From positions 682,001 to 746,000 of the forward strand of contig JARWMV010000244.1 of the NCBI GenBank assembly GCA_030998015.1: DNA of 64,000 nucleotides. Reading direction: 5' to 3'. Below are positions 25,526-37,224 of this stretch, in pieces; the stretch's first letter is position 1, and every line of letters begins with the position of its first letter. Both the position numbers and the translations under genes were made by a program. The DNA comes from Ceratorhiza oryzae-sativae. Its lineage: Eukaryota > Basidiomycota > Agaricomycetes > Cantharellales > Ceratobasidiaceae. Under the pieces are notes generated by a model. It was not told where the DNA came from and ran no database searches. It saw only the letters and a list, made by a program, of their open reading frames with translations.

Positions 25526-26589
25526 CAAATGAAAATCAAATGGGCAGGTGCTTTCGTCCGGCTTAGCCCACAAAGGAGCGTCCAAACTAACATATGACAT
25601 GCTAGCCGAGGTATTCTATTCGTTTTTTTTTGTAGATGTGAAGGCTGAGAATTTTTCTAGCACATCAGCTTTGGCAGAAGATGGCCGCAGTTATGGATGG
25701 TTATAATATGGTTTGAAATATCGAAATATACTTTAGGACGAGAAGCGATTGACTCGGGAGCGGGTATAGCCCGTTAGGTAAACATGTGGTTCGATGTTCA
25801 TTTGGTCTGGAGTTGAAGAAATTTGTGGGGCGCATGATACGGGGCCCGATACGTTCGAATTATCGTACTATGTGGCATCGTGCGCGCATATGTTGATCAT
25901 TCGTGATGATGCTGACGTCACGTTCAATTACAGAAGTGTTAGTCCGACACGGTACGGCAAGACGTCAATGTACATAAAGCTGGACAAGGGGTTGTGTGTA
26001 CCTCGCTAATCCGGCTATTTTGTTGCGAGCGTATTCATTCAAGACAGAATATGTCAAGAAATGGCTTCGAAGATGCTGAATGGCAAGTCCGAGGACTCAA
26101 CGTTGGGTGTAGAGACTGGCACGGGTGTGATCGCATACCGGTAGATATTACGCGATCAAACCGGGTATGCTCGTATAGTAGCCGAATTTTGACATTTTGG
26201 TGCCAGTTTGTATTCGTATAAGTGTTGGGTACGGTTTATTTGCCGGTATCCAAGCGACTGGATGCCCAAACGTACAAGCGCATATAGTCACGGCCACAGC
26301 AAAATTCCACTCTACGTGGTACCTATTCCACCTGCATCTGTCATCACATGTGCAGCATCCTCGACCTCCGGCACCAGACGTGTCTCATACCAAGAGCCAA
26401 ATGCCATCTTGGCACAAAATGTGTCCAGAGGCATCCGGTGCTGAAGATGCTCTATCGTAAGCCAGCCGCGCAAGAATGCTCACTCCGCATCATCAAACGA
26501 GGCTTATATCAATATTAGTTTTGTTGGCAGTTGATAGTTGTTTGGGGTACTTACCTGGCCCTGTTCTTTGATCATCGAAGGGCTTAGTG

Positions 26590-26850
26590 CACTCTAGTGG
26601 AACATATATATTGTAGAATATACATGTACATACTCGAAGGATCTAGAATGTGTACGAGTCAGTAATCGAGTCAAGTATGAATGCGTCATGTATGCGCAGT
26701 ATATGCGCAGCAGCATAACATATGACTCACGCGCATTCGTAGGGTATAAATAAGGGCTCCGCGAGCCCCTCGTACTTTATCGAATCAATTCACGACAACA
26801 CATTCTTTTGTAAATCTGTTTATACATAAATAAATATATACATTTGATTT
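26590..26850 (+). other. LTR-like or promoter-like sequence
   Basis: A TATA box (GGTATAAATAAGG at about 26749) is followed by a GGGCTCCGCGAGCCC hairpin, then a run towards TTCACGACAACACATTC. A TATA box close to a stable GC stem is typical of U3/R junctions in fungal LTRs. No second copy or internal element is visible in the window, so it may equally be a lone promoter. No gene follows on this strand. Confidence 0.25.
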
Positions 26851-28123
26851 CTACATATATCGCCGGATAATAAAAACTACGGCCACGACCGTGATAACTA
26901 TAAACCCACTGGCTAGGATTCGAGCGATACTGGTGGCATGGGCACTGCGACGATTGCCGAGAAGCTCATGGGCTGTGTCCAGTATTTCTGACCAAATCCT
27001 GATCCCACTAACTCTAACGTATAGGTGCAGGAGAAGTCTTTTCGGGAAAAGGTATGGGTGACCGAGAGAGTATGGTTCGTGCCGACGACGTAGCGTGGTT
27101 TTAACATTGATTCTTTCTTCTAGGCTAGAGGACCCGATCATGCGAATTGCTAGAGTTAATTTGTTCTCCCGGTGGTGCCGATATCGATATGCGAACTACT
27201 GTCATCGTTGATGATTCTTTGTGAGAACTTTAAACTCAATTGGATGTTCATGCTTCCCGATTTAAACATGGGCGGATGTTTGTCATGTGACGTCTTTGTA
27301 TTTTCACTAAAGGCAGTCGCTCGAGCGCAGCGCGACTTCTGCGACGCATATAGTCACCCCAATTGATGACATGCCTGGTCATATGATACATGGCGCACCA
27401 GCTGATATATAGCGGCCTGCCTCACCTGTGAAGCAACTCACCGCCTTGCGATTGTTGGTCTAAGATCGTTAGCGTACTAAATGGCCGAAGGTATGAGCAG
27501 TCTCCCTTTACATATGATTCGGTCGAGAAGCTCTCCTAGCGCATAACGAAAGCAAATATGCACATAATAGCACAGGCGGGGAACATCAAGCAGCTGGTAT
27601 GTCGGAAGTTTGCATAGTATTAGTATAACTTGGATTAAGCCAACTCAGAAAGCGGAGTCAAGAGTGGAGGTGGGTTCACTGACTCTGTCTGGATAGTAGT
27701 TGATCAGCGGAGTGTCCATGAAACTCGCGCCCAGACGACCGTTTGGAGTCCGACATAGGTTCTAGCCCAGTGAGCGCACACTTTGACCCGACGGATGTAC
27801 GTGCTTGGCACGCTGGACCACGGCCTACAATCGGCGATAATATCCAGGGTAACACCCAAGTCTCTGCGTCTTAGGTCGCACTGATAGTGCTCATGTGTAT
27901 GTTATCAGGTGCAGCGCAAACCTTATCTGCCAGAGTCATAAGTAATTACGAGCGCGTTGGAAGAGGTCAGCTGGGCAAGGTTGGCTGTCCACGTGTCATA
28001 GCGCGATACAACGATTTGATATCTGAATCCTTCAAAGGAAAAGGGATACCATTCTAGCTGATAGGATACACGTTGTGGTGGGGATACGTGTGCGAGTAGT
28101 GCAAACGTTATTACAATTACCAT
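26851..28123 (-). pseudogene. Possible relic of a secreted or membrane protein gene
   Basis: The frame from an ATG at 28123 starts with a short hydrophobic segment (MVIVITFALLAHV) and runs 66 codons with hydrophobic/aromatic content (SYQLEWYPFSFEGFRYQIVV). Downstream, two overlapping frames at 27141-26851 look like one coding region broken by a frameshift near the GGGATCAGGATT stretch: one gives YVVGTNHTLSVTHTFSRKDF, the other ends in a TM-like segment (GFIVITVVAVVFIIRRYM). No clean splice chain links the two ends. I do not recognise the family. Confidence 0.25.
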
Positions 28124-28363
28124 TTCCGGTCAAATGACATTCCACATTGAAAGCTTGTCATGGCAGTGCCGACTATCGTCAGCGGACTGGCACTGCGTCA
28201 AGTGAAGTTACTTTACGAAACCTAAAAGAGTTTGCACCTGCGTTGCGTCAATGCTCCCGGTTTCGCACATAAATTTCAACCTTGCTGACCAAGTCCAAGG
28301 TCTGCCCGACCCGTTCGATTTTTTTGAATCATATAAATACACGATTAAGGCCATTGATGTGAC

Positions 28364-28687
28364 CTAGTCACACGACGTATTTTCGCTCTTCGATTCCGCC
28401 AGACTATAAAGTAGACCGGCAATAGGCATGTCCATCCAAACCATGGAGTCTGCTTGGTTTTGAGATGAACGAGCTGGGATCATCGCCGAGTACGACTTGT
28501 CGTGATTTCTTTGTCGACCCCCAGGTTGATGGTTTTGTCCTCGAGGGCGAACGGGTTCTACGGGCCTGGGCAGTGGGAGCATGTTTGGATTCTTATGCAT
28601 TTTCTGTTCGGACGCACAGACACATTCCGCTCGGGACACAACTAGGCGCCGGACCTGCGCCAAGCCCAAAGTTCTCTTGGCCAGCAT
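28364..28687 (-). CDS. Unassigned ORF, possible mitochondrial presequence
   Basis: A 107-codon frame from ATG 28687 starts MLAKRTLGLAQVRRLVVSRA, which looks like an amphipathic mitochondrial presequence. After about residue 40 the frame becomes low in hydrophobic structure, while another frame reads TKQTPWFGWTCLLPVYFIVW, which looks like a TM segment; a splice or frameshift between the two is possible. I cannot assign a family and the model is weak. Confidence 0.25.
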   Translation of the reverse strand: MLAKRTLGLAQVRRLVVSRAECVCASEQKMHKNPNMLPLPRPVEPVRPRGQNHQPGGRQRNHDKSYSAMIPARSSQNQADSMVWMDMPIAGLLYSLAESKSENTSCD

Positions 28688-28924
28688 CTCCGTTAGTTAA
28701 GTGGCGTTTTGCACATCGTGAGGATCATGGCGTGCGCTCCGCTCGAAGTGTTGCTTTGGGTAGGGAGAAAAGACAGCGACACAGCTAAGATACTAGTAGA
28801 GTACAGACATGAGCCCGAAACACGAAACGAGAGGGGACGCAACACGAAAACACCGTATATCAGAACGAATATTTGAAAAAGATATTTGACCAATCCCATA
28901 ACCAACATCAAGAGTCGGATATGG

Positions 28925-29934
28925 CTACTCCAAAATCCATTGCCTGACAGCGGGACATCCTCCAATGTCGGGGTGCATGAGGATGGTCGCTAGCCATGTT
29001 TGGAGTTTGCGTCTGCGCGAGTCGAGGAATGCCGGTCTGTATTTCGCTAAGCGGATGATATCGGTTAACATCATATAAACCAAGGAAGGGGGCTGGAGAT
29101 GGGACTCACCGAGAGCATTTTTAGGGGGAAGTGATGGGATATTGTGCACTACATCAGGCTAGAAGGGGGAGGGTAATCAGCGAGTGTGCAATAATGCGCC
29201 AAGAGACATACTGGAAGGGTTCGCCGCAATGCGCGATTCAGCTTGACAAACGAATTGTACCGTTTATGAAGATGAATGGTCACACCCTGAGTTCTCGATT
29301 AGTTCGTGCATGCTTCAATATAACCTTGGACACACCTCTTTAGTTCGAATCGCGCAATCATACACTATCCCCATCCTCCCATCAACGTGCCATCGTTTAT
29401 CAATCAAAGCAAAACTCACCAACATATCCAGTACTAATGTTATCTCCCACGCTCGCCCACCCGACCAATTGCACATCCCGCGCAAACGTTCTGTCTGCCT
29501 CGTTACCCGAGTTGTCGTCTAGCCAGATGTCGTTTGAGAATACGGAGCGTGCGGCGGATGAATTGGGAGGGGAGACTCGACCAGAAGTGTTTGCGCCTGA
29601 TCTGTTTCCGTCCTATCGGTGAGAGTTAGCGTCCGGGCGTATTCGCATCGAGAAGGGGAAGAGGTAGATTAATTAAAACACACACATCTGTCGTAAAGTC
29701 ATCCCAGAATCTGGCCTCTTCCTCGATGAGATCTTGTGTCGTCGGCCGGATGATTTGAACCAGGCCGCTGGTATGCGAGAACGGATGGGCAGGGGTAGGC
29801 TCCGGTTCTGAGAGGGCCAGCGACGAGGAGCTAGCCTGGTTGTCACTATATTTGGCGGGTGTGGAGGCAGACTGAGAAGCGGCGGGTGCTCCTTGGCTTG
29901 AGGAAGGTGGGCTAGGCTGCAGCGCCGGTGACAT
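28925..29934 (-). CDS. Small PX-domain protein, YPT35-like
   Basis: Six exons from ATG 29934 to TAG 28925 join in frame to 238 codons. The first 83 residues are Ser/Pro/Ala-rich. The C-terminal half is a PX domain: VYDCAIRTKEG, the basic KRYNSFVKL motif that contacts the PI3P head group, the proline loop PSLPPKNAL, and the last helices KYRPAFLDSRRRKLQTWLAT and GCPAVRQWILE. The size and the order resemble yeast Ypt35, an endosomal PX adaptor that recruits Vps13. Splice sites are standard GT-AG; the acceptor at the fifth exon must be CTTCTAG, before CCTGATGTAGTG, since the nearer TGTAG would break the frame. The gene is divergent from dihydroorotate dehydrogenase, 371 bp start to start. Intact. 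Confidence 0.8.
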
Positions 29935-30305
29935 GGGAACAGAGTGGGGGAACGAGTGTTTTATTTGATAAATTATATTTTGTTTTGCTAGAGCTGTACG
30001 ATAGATAGTCGGATAAAGATAGACAGAGGGCTGTGGTGGTTGTGCCTGAGTTGGATGACGGAGGCCGATCATTCGTTGGGGCGGGTTAACGATAAGATAA
30101 CGCCAATCTAAGCGCCGGGAGATCTTTTGATTTCAACGTCCATCACCTTCACTCGGAGCTCGTGGGACTCCAGTCTTTGGCTTGCGGTAAACCAAGAGCT
30201 ACAGTCCCGGAGAGAAATTTTCGTTGGGTCGGGGTGGGTGTTTATCACGTTCAACCCACTTGCAGCGTTCACCTACTCCCGCAACAACGACGAACCCTTG
30301 CGGCA

Positions 30306-32007
30306 ATGATACCTCTTGGGCGTAGCACTGGCCCGATACTCCGAGCTGCTACATCAAAACAACCGCTTTCTCGTCGCTTTGCATCAACACTTGACTCTCC
30401 TCTTGTAATTGTCCGACCACCCCGCGTTGACACCCGAATCAGGTCCGCCCTCAAAACCTCGGCATTTGTTCTCGGAACGAGCCTATTCGTCGCGTACTAC
30501 TACGACTCTCGCTCAGCCATCCATCAATATGTTATTCCACCGCTCATGAGAGCCACTCTGGATCCTGAGGTCGCACATTGGCTTGCCGTGAGAGTTCTAG
30601 GTAGCGGATTTGCGCCCACGGATCGAGGGACGAATGAAGACATTTTGAAATGCACCGTGAGTAATCACTATTGAAGATCCAACCCATTTTTAAATATAAT
30701 CATGTGCCTTTTGGTAGATATGGGATTTTGAAATGCCGAGCCCTATTGGCCTGGCTGCTGGATTCGATAAAGATGGTGAAGCAATTGATGGTACGTCTGA
30801 TTCTCATTATATTCCACAACCCTTTTAATAGACAAAACAGCATACAGGTCTCTTTGGACTTGGGTTCGATTGGGTCGAGATTGGGAGTGTAACCCCTAAA
30901 CCTCAGGTTAGTCGGTAGCGAGATATGATTAGGTTAATATTGACGAAATGAAACAGAAAGGAAACCCCAAACCACGAGTCTTCGCGCTCCCAGAAGATAA
31001 CGCCATGATCAACCGATACGGTTTCCCATCCCAAGGTCATAGTCTCATGCTCGCTCGACTCCGATCGCGCCATATCTCGTCTTCCTCCGTTGAGCAAGGG
31101 CAGGTTCTGGCGGTTAACCTAGGGAAGAACAAATCATCTCCGCCCGATTCGATCGACGATTATCTACTTGGCGTAAGACGATTCGGATCACTACCAGATG
31201 TAAAAGTGCTGGTAATCAACGTGTCTAGTCCGAATACACCTGGTCTCAGAGGGTTGCAGAACCGAGGGATGTTGGAGGAGCTATTAGAAGGAGTATGCAA
31301 AGAACGAGACGCCCTCGAGTTGAAGGCAGGAGCCACGAAACCAAAGATTGTGCTGAAGATCGCTCCCGACTTGGACGAGCTCGCGATCCAGGATGTAGCC
31401 GAGGCCGTTAGGGAGAGCGGAGCAGACGGTGTGATTGTGAGCAACACGACGATACAGAGACCAAAACTTGCGTCTGGTGGGTCCCACCTCAGTTCATACC
31501 CCAATATCCAGCTACCCAATCCTGTCAAATTAACTCAAGCTCCAACCAGCCTCGGCAAATGAAGCAGGTGGCCTCTCCGGCCCACCTCTGCATACGCTCT
31601 CGCTCAAAGCGCTCAAAACCCTCAGAGCTCACCTCCCGGCGAATATTCCCATCATTGGCTGCGGCGGCATCACCACCGGCTCCGACGCACTCAACTTTGC
31701 TCGAGCAGGCGCAACAAGTGTTCAACTGTACACTTCATTTGGATATGCGGGAGTAGGAACAGCGCGCAGGATCAAAGACGAGCTCACAGCTGAGCTTCAA
31801 CGTCTGGGAAAGACATGGGCCCAAGTGGTAGAAGAGGGCATCAAGGCGAACGCATGGGTCAAACCGGAAGGACAGCAAGTCCTAGATGCAGAGGGAGAAA
31901 GAGCTCAGAGCTATGCTAGATGGGTTGGGGAAGCAGATAGCGGTCGGAGCCGAGCTCATCACACTAGAAGACCGGAATTCGAACGAGCCAAGAAGCGTAG
32001 GCGGTAG
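30306..32007 (+). CDS. Dihydroorotate dehydrogenase, class 2, mitochondrial
   Basis: This enzyme oxidises dihydroorotate to orotate in pyrimidine synthesis, passing electrons to ubiquinone at the inner mitochondrial membrane. Exons 30306-30656, 30718-30790, 30848-30906, 30957-31476 and 31550-32007 give 486 codons. The N terminus is a presequence followed by a TM helix (SALKTSAFVLGTSLFVAYYY), as in class 2 enzymes. Core motifs are present: GLAAGFDKDGEAIDGLFGLG, EIGSVTPKPQ, NRYGFPSQG, NVSSPNTPGLRGLQ with the catalytic Ser (251/252), KIAPDL, SNTT, GGLSGPPL, IIGCGGI and VQLYTSF (FMN phosphate site). The extreme C terminus is uncertain: the frame ends at 32007, but from about 31886 another frame (REKELRAMLDGLGKQ, to 32170) looks more protein-like, so a one-base loss near 31892 or a late intron is possible. 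The core enzyme should be active. Confidence 0.93.
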
Positions 32008-32170
32008 CGTGCGATTGGGCCTCAAGCTTGATAGCGCGACCGCGCGGCTGGCCGAACAGGCGGAAGCCGCACTAGCCTCTCGACCGCATGACGAGAACAC
32101 GATCCAACGGCCGACGCCGCATGGCTCGCTCCAGGACGGACCTGGCCCGTTGGAGAAACGACAAGCGTGA

Positions 32171-33883
32171 GCACGTCGCGTGCTAGGTTCTTGGCGTTCT
32201 TGAGGTCGGGTTCCACATGTGGCGATCTGAGCCGATCTCGTGTGCATGTAATCGTTCGCTAGATTTCGTGCTTATCGCTGTTCATTCGCTCATTTTGCGA
32301 GTTAAATTCTCGCTTCGGATGGCGCAAGCCTTGGTACCGCAAACCGCTAGATTAGGTAATGGAATGTAGTATACACTTCGGCATTCGAATAACATCTTAG
32401 TGCCCGATTGGCGTCGGTTTCTGTGTGACAGCACGATTCGCCTGTAGGAGCGATGTTTTCGGTCATATGGTTATGGTCAACGGTTGGGATACAGCCACCT
32501 CGAATTATTTATGAGGCTTAATGCGCCAAATCATCGTGAGGACACCTAAAGGTTGTTCGACGCACATATAACCCTTAAACAAGTCCCAACACCCACACCG
32601 GTTCTGGTGGGTACATAGCCCCATTCAACCGAGGCCCAAAATAGACAGAACGATGTGTTTTGGCTGTTGCTCTACTAACTGAAGGGTCGACGTAGATTCG
32701 TATTCGATGCCAGTGGGAAGAGTTTTTGGGTCTAGCTGTTGAATCGATGGAACCTGACTCAGAGTTTTGTGTCCATATTTTTTTCCGACATAGTCTGGGT
32801 GAAATCGTGCAAGTGCACCGTGCTGAAAAGTTCATGTACGCTTACCAGATCCGCACCATCATGTATTTCTTGATGGCACTTCTTTGGCCAATCGCGGTTG
32901 TCGAAATTATACCAAAGCTCATGGTTGGAGTTTTCAGTGCTATGGCGCGGTCCCGAGCCCGAGGTGGTCCCAATCGGAGGTTATGCTAGGATTTCGTGTG
33001 CAATTTCACGGTCTCGTTCTCTTTTTTATTTATTTATTTACGAATTAAAAATACCCTACGGGGCCGTCAAACCATCAACCCATAAATGTTGTTGGCATTT
33101 CGATTAAACAAGATTTAGTGGCTAATGCGGTGACGGCCCCATGGAGGTTTGGTCACGGCCTACGGTTTGTGACATCCATGATGCAAAATTGAGAAGCCTT
33201 CGTTTGACTTCTTGAACATCTTTGAAATTGCTATTGCGTCACTTGGAAATCCCCGATATTCGTCTTGAACTTAGATAGATAGATGATTCGTTCTTATCTT
33301 GGCGAGACAGAGCACCTTCCCGATTATGGGTACTTAGGTCACGATTCGTAGCACATGTTGCAGAACCTGAAGTAGACCCAGTTTACATATGGCATGAGGA
33401 AGCGTGACGGCGTTCGTCATAAAATCTTGATAACGCTTTCCCAAGTGCGTGCTTGGGTTATGATAGGTGGCGCGTAGTCAGACGCATACAGATACACACA
33501 CCTTTGACGATCGTTTGGAACGAAAAAAGCGAATGGCTTATTGGAATTTATGGTGTGTTTAGATGCGCATATATTGCGACACTGGGAGGCTATTTTGGCT
33601 GAGGTCAGATGGGGGTAAGTTCGTGCATCCTAAAACGGACTTGCGAGGAACTTGATGGGTCAACCTTCCAGTCATAAACCACGCATATATTCCCTTCTCC
33701 GGCACCAGAGGTATGCCGAGCCAACGCCGAGCCCAAATATTGTCCCCAATTCTCTGTAATCCACGCGAATGGCGAAATTCGTCGACTGGGTGAGCTGCTG
33801 TCGTACGCACATACCCGAGTGTACAGTCAACGGATGCAATAAGTGACTTCTTGGCGCTGCAGCATAGCTATGTTGGTGATTGG
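32171..33883. other. Intergenic region before the protease array
   Basis: No gene identified. Frames are short and unconvincing. A (TTTA)n-like run occurs near 33025-33042. The 3' end adjoins the TATA box of protease 1. Confidence 0.5.
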
Positions 33884-33891
33884 TATAAAAG
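33884..33891 (+). promoter_or_regulatory. TATA box of protease 1
   Basis: TATAAAAG, exactly 100 bp before the ATG at 33984. Similar boxes precede proteases 2, 3, 5 and 7. Confidence 0.65.
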
Positions 33892-33983
33892 TAGAGGCGA
33901 ATCGACCAAGTTCAGCAGCGGCAGTCGCTTCAGCTTCAGTCTCCATTCGATAGGTCTACCTGCTCTTTCCCATCTTATTCCAT

Positions 33984-35394
33984 ATGCGCGCTGTATTCAT
34001 TTCTACTGCTGCCCTTGCGGCCATCTGCTCTGCCCTTGCGGTTCCAACTAACGTACCGATCAGCAAGCATGCTGGCCCAGTGAAGGCAAACTCGTATATC
34101 ATGTTAGTTTTCTCAACTTTCATCGGCGCTCTCGGGGACTCATGGTCAACTTTACAGCAAGCTCAAGGACGGTGTATCGCCAGACTCTCACATTGCGACT
34201 TTGATCAAGGCAATTACTGCTGGCGGCAAGGTCGAACACAAGTACAACACCGTGTTCCATGGTTACGCCGCTAGCCTCAAGGGCAAGGATCTCGACTTTA
34301 TCCGCCAGTCGAAGGACGTGGAATATATTGTTGAAGACGGGATCATGACTATTGAATATGAGTGAGCTCATAATATATTACCTACTATTTTCCAAACTTA
34401 ACTCGATATCTCCAGGCAAGGTGACGAATCCGACGCCCTTGTAGGCCGCTCTGAGGCTCCAGCTGCCAACTTTGACAAGCGTGCTGATGGTGCTGGTGTC
34501 GATGTTTACGGAATCGATACCGTAGGTCTCCTTGTGATAAGCTCTGTTTCTTTGCTAACCTCACCACGTTTAGGGTATTTATACCGCACATTCTTCCTTC
34601 GGTGGCCGCGCTCGGTGGGGTGCGACCTTTGGTGGATACGCCAATCAAGACGGCAACGGCCACGGAACGCACACCGCTGCCACTGCCGTCGGGGCCACTT
34701 ACGGCGTTGCTACATCTGCCAACGTCATCGCTGTCAAGGGTAGTTTCCAATCTTCACATTCTGATTGCCTACAAGCTGATACCCCTTTTCAGTCTTGTCT
34801 GATGGTGGCTCTGGCTCATACTCAGACGTGATTGCTGGGATCAACTGGGCTGCCACACAAGCGCGCTCAAGTGGTCGTCCCTCTGTAGCCAACTTGTCTC
34901 TCGGAGGAGGAGCCAGTACTCCCGTCGATACGGCCGTCAACAACGCCATTAACGGTGGTTTGCATTTTGCAATCGCTGCAGGCAACAGCAACGTTGATGC
35001 AGGCACTACCTCCCCTGCACGTGTGGTTGCAGCCAACACCGTCGGTGCCGTTGACTCGAGCAACCGCAAGGCTTCGTTCTCCAACTACGGCTCGGTCCTT
35101 GACGTCTGGGCGCTTGGCGTGAATGTTTTGAGCGCTTGGATTGGTGGGACTACCCGCACCAACACCATTTCGGGCACCTCCATGGCCTCGTAAGTCGGTT
35201 ATCTCTGCCGGCTGTATCATTTTTTTATGATTATACTTATCCACAGGCCTCGCGTCGCCGGCTATATTGCTGTTCACATTGGCAATGGTGACGGAACTCC
35301 TGCCGCAGTCAGTTCCGCTCTCAAGGCTGGTGCACGTGCCGTTGTAACTGGTGCACCCTCTGGCACTACCAACTTGTTGGCTCAGCCTTTCTAA
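33984..35394 (+). CDS. Subtilisin-like serine protease 1 of tandem array (S8, proteinase K type)
   Basis: Six exons (33984-34102, 34158-34361, 34416-34521, 34574-34739, 34793-35189, 35247-35394) give 379 residues. It has a signal peptide ([19 protein letters not shown]), a propeptide of the inhibitor-I9 type (NSYI, then [34 protein letters not shown]), and an S8 catalytic domain. The triad is Asp142 (YGIDTG), His173 (GNGHGTHTA) and Ser328 (SGTSMAS); AAGNSN supplies the oxyanion Asn. This is a secreted endopeptidase made as a zymogen, with the propeptide cut off near residue 100-110. Exon lengths through exon 5 equal those of protease 2, and protease 4 differs by one codon; together they form subfamily A. 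No defect is seen. WALGVN replaces the usual WAPGV, a change shared with protease 7. Confidence 0.95.
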
Positions 35395-37127
35395 GCTGCT
35401 ATATGCGCGTTCGATGATTTGAATGAGTCTATATGAAATCGAGCTAAAGCCGAAACCAATGATATGGGTATCCTCGCTCATTAGATTCATTGGCTCCGAT
35501 GTATTCTGGAAATTACTTTTTGAATAACACAATTTATGCAGTAGAACCATGAATGGTTGTGTGTTGAACTTACTAGACACCTGGCCGCATAACTCCCGCC
35601 TATGGACAAATACTATTCGGGTGCAACTGAGGTATCATTTCTACGCTGTTATTGGTTTGTCCGTTTTAAATCAGCCTGTGGTTGCAAATGTGGAGGTTTT
35701 GTTGTTGGAATTTGGCCTGTAATAATACCTTGCACTGATTTGTCTACACTCACACCCATGAAATACTTCAGCTATATGATACAGTTCGACCGATGACCTC
35801 CACCAAACCCCTGATGTGAGTATTTTGAACACGTAGGACTGTGACAAGAATACGGTTTCTGGAAACTCTACCATGGATTCAGCCCAGATAACTCCAATCA
35901 TTCTATTCGATACAGAACACTAGGATGATATAGTCTATATGGGATGTTAACTTGGCTTGAATTATTAGCGCCAGAAACGGTCGCGCAATGTTCCCAGCAC
36001 TTCGTTCGTGAGTGTTCTATTCAAATACTCAGTTTGTTCGCAAATTAAAGCCACACGAAGGTACGTTATTTATTTATTTATTTATTTTGAATCATGATTA
36101 TTTTTGGTCGCCACGAGGAGGCCCATGTGGTAAAACTATGTGGATGAGAGAGGAGACAGAGGCGGATACGGAGAGAGAAAGATTGATACTACAGGCTCGA
36201 AAAATAACAGCTACGTCCATATCTGCTGTTAAATAGCGAAAGATTGATCTCGTGATGGTTTAAGCCAGGGTCGAGTGGTCGAAACCTACGTAGATCCTGT
36301 GGGGATATGTCTGAAAATATGAAAGGTGGCAAAAGTTTTCTATAGGAGACTCAAAGTTGCCAACCGGTTCATATTTTGTAAGAGACACTCCATAGTTCAA
36401 GTGTTCGCGGGTAGATGGAATGACAGATTGTCACAAGGCCGTCCAGTCACGCCTAATCACGGCTCTCGGCAATCACATGACCAACCTCAGTCTATTGAGG
36501 CGACGATCAACCTCGTGTCCACTTCTACTAAGCTAAGCTGTGTTATCTCGGTTCTTTAGAAGTGCATTGGAAGTTCTTAGCTTCGAGCCTAACCAAGACA
36601 TACGCCATTGTATCCTCGTATGACGCTCCGTCTGCCGTCCCATTACCAACCAAGAGATCTTAACGAGTCAAAGCCTCCTCTGCTGATCGCTAAGAACATA
36701 ACCCCAAGATGTTTTTGTAAAAATGGGATGTAAGTGGTTCGTACATCCTTCATATCATCCTACGATGTCTAATAATCTATCTTCCTACAATCATTTCTCC
36801 GGTCCAGATTTGGCCGAACTCGATTTGTCGGCTCATATTATTTATGGCACGCCAAGAGTTCTTTCGGCTCGTGCTTGCTGCTGATAGGGAATCAACCTGT
36901 GAGTGCCCATGTGTGTTCTCGTTACGAGATTGACCTTTATGGAAGAGTTTGCCATGTCCGCAACGGTCCTCAGCGCATGAACGAACCGCTACCCGAGTCT
37001 TCTTCGCATGTTCACGTCTCTGCAAGTCAATCTGTGACTTCGATTTCGCCATCTATGGGCACTCGTGCGAGCTCTCTGCTAAACCTGCTCTGGCCTACAC
37101 ACATGGTGTTGTTCAGACGATAGCGAG
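35395..37127. other. Spacer between proteases 1 and 2
   Basis: About 1.7 kb with no gene recognised. A (TTTA)n microsatellite lies at about 36066-36087. Small frames at 35602-35796, 36012-36236 and 36875-37123 have no domain. This is the widest gap in the array, large enough to have held another copy; no protease remnant is visible by eye. Confidence 0.5.
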
Positions 37128-37134
37128 TATAAAA
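37128..37134 (+). promoter_or_regulatory. TATA box of protease 2
   Basis: TATAAAA, 97 bp before the ATG at 37225. Confidence 0.6.
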
Positions 37135-37224
37135 CAACCTCCTGAACACTCGACATCCTCAGGAGTTGTTCAGTTCCAACTTGCAGCCCAGTCCTCCTAA
37201 TCAGTCGCCTCTTACTTGCTTGTC

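Larger units (their letters stand above)
24619..26850. other. Gene-poor region
   Basis: Only short frames occur (for example 25794-26009 and 26197-26460, plus strand), with no recognised domain. The region is moderately AT-rich. It holds a small hairpin at 25490-25525 and an LTR-like or promoter-like stretch at 26590-26850, both listed separately. Confidence 0.4.

Noticed and set aside
25845..25875. CGATACGTTCGAATTATCG, which looks like a tRNA T-arm
   Set aside because: The loop is 9 nt instead of 7 and no upstream D-arm, anticodon arm or acceptor stem can be drawn.
34867..35580. 237-codon minus-strand frame over protease 1 (and similar ones at 38030, 42753 and 47246)
   Set aside because: Antisense shadows of the conserved catalytic exon, present because of its codon bias.
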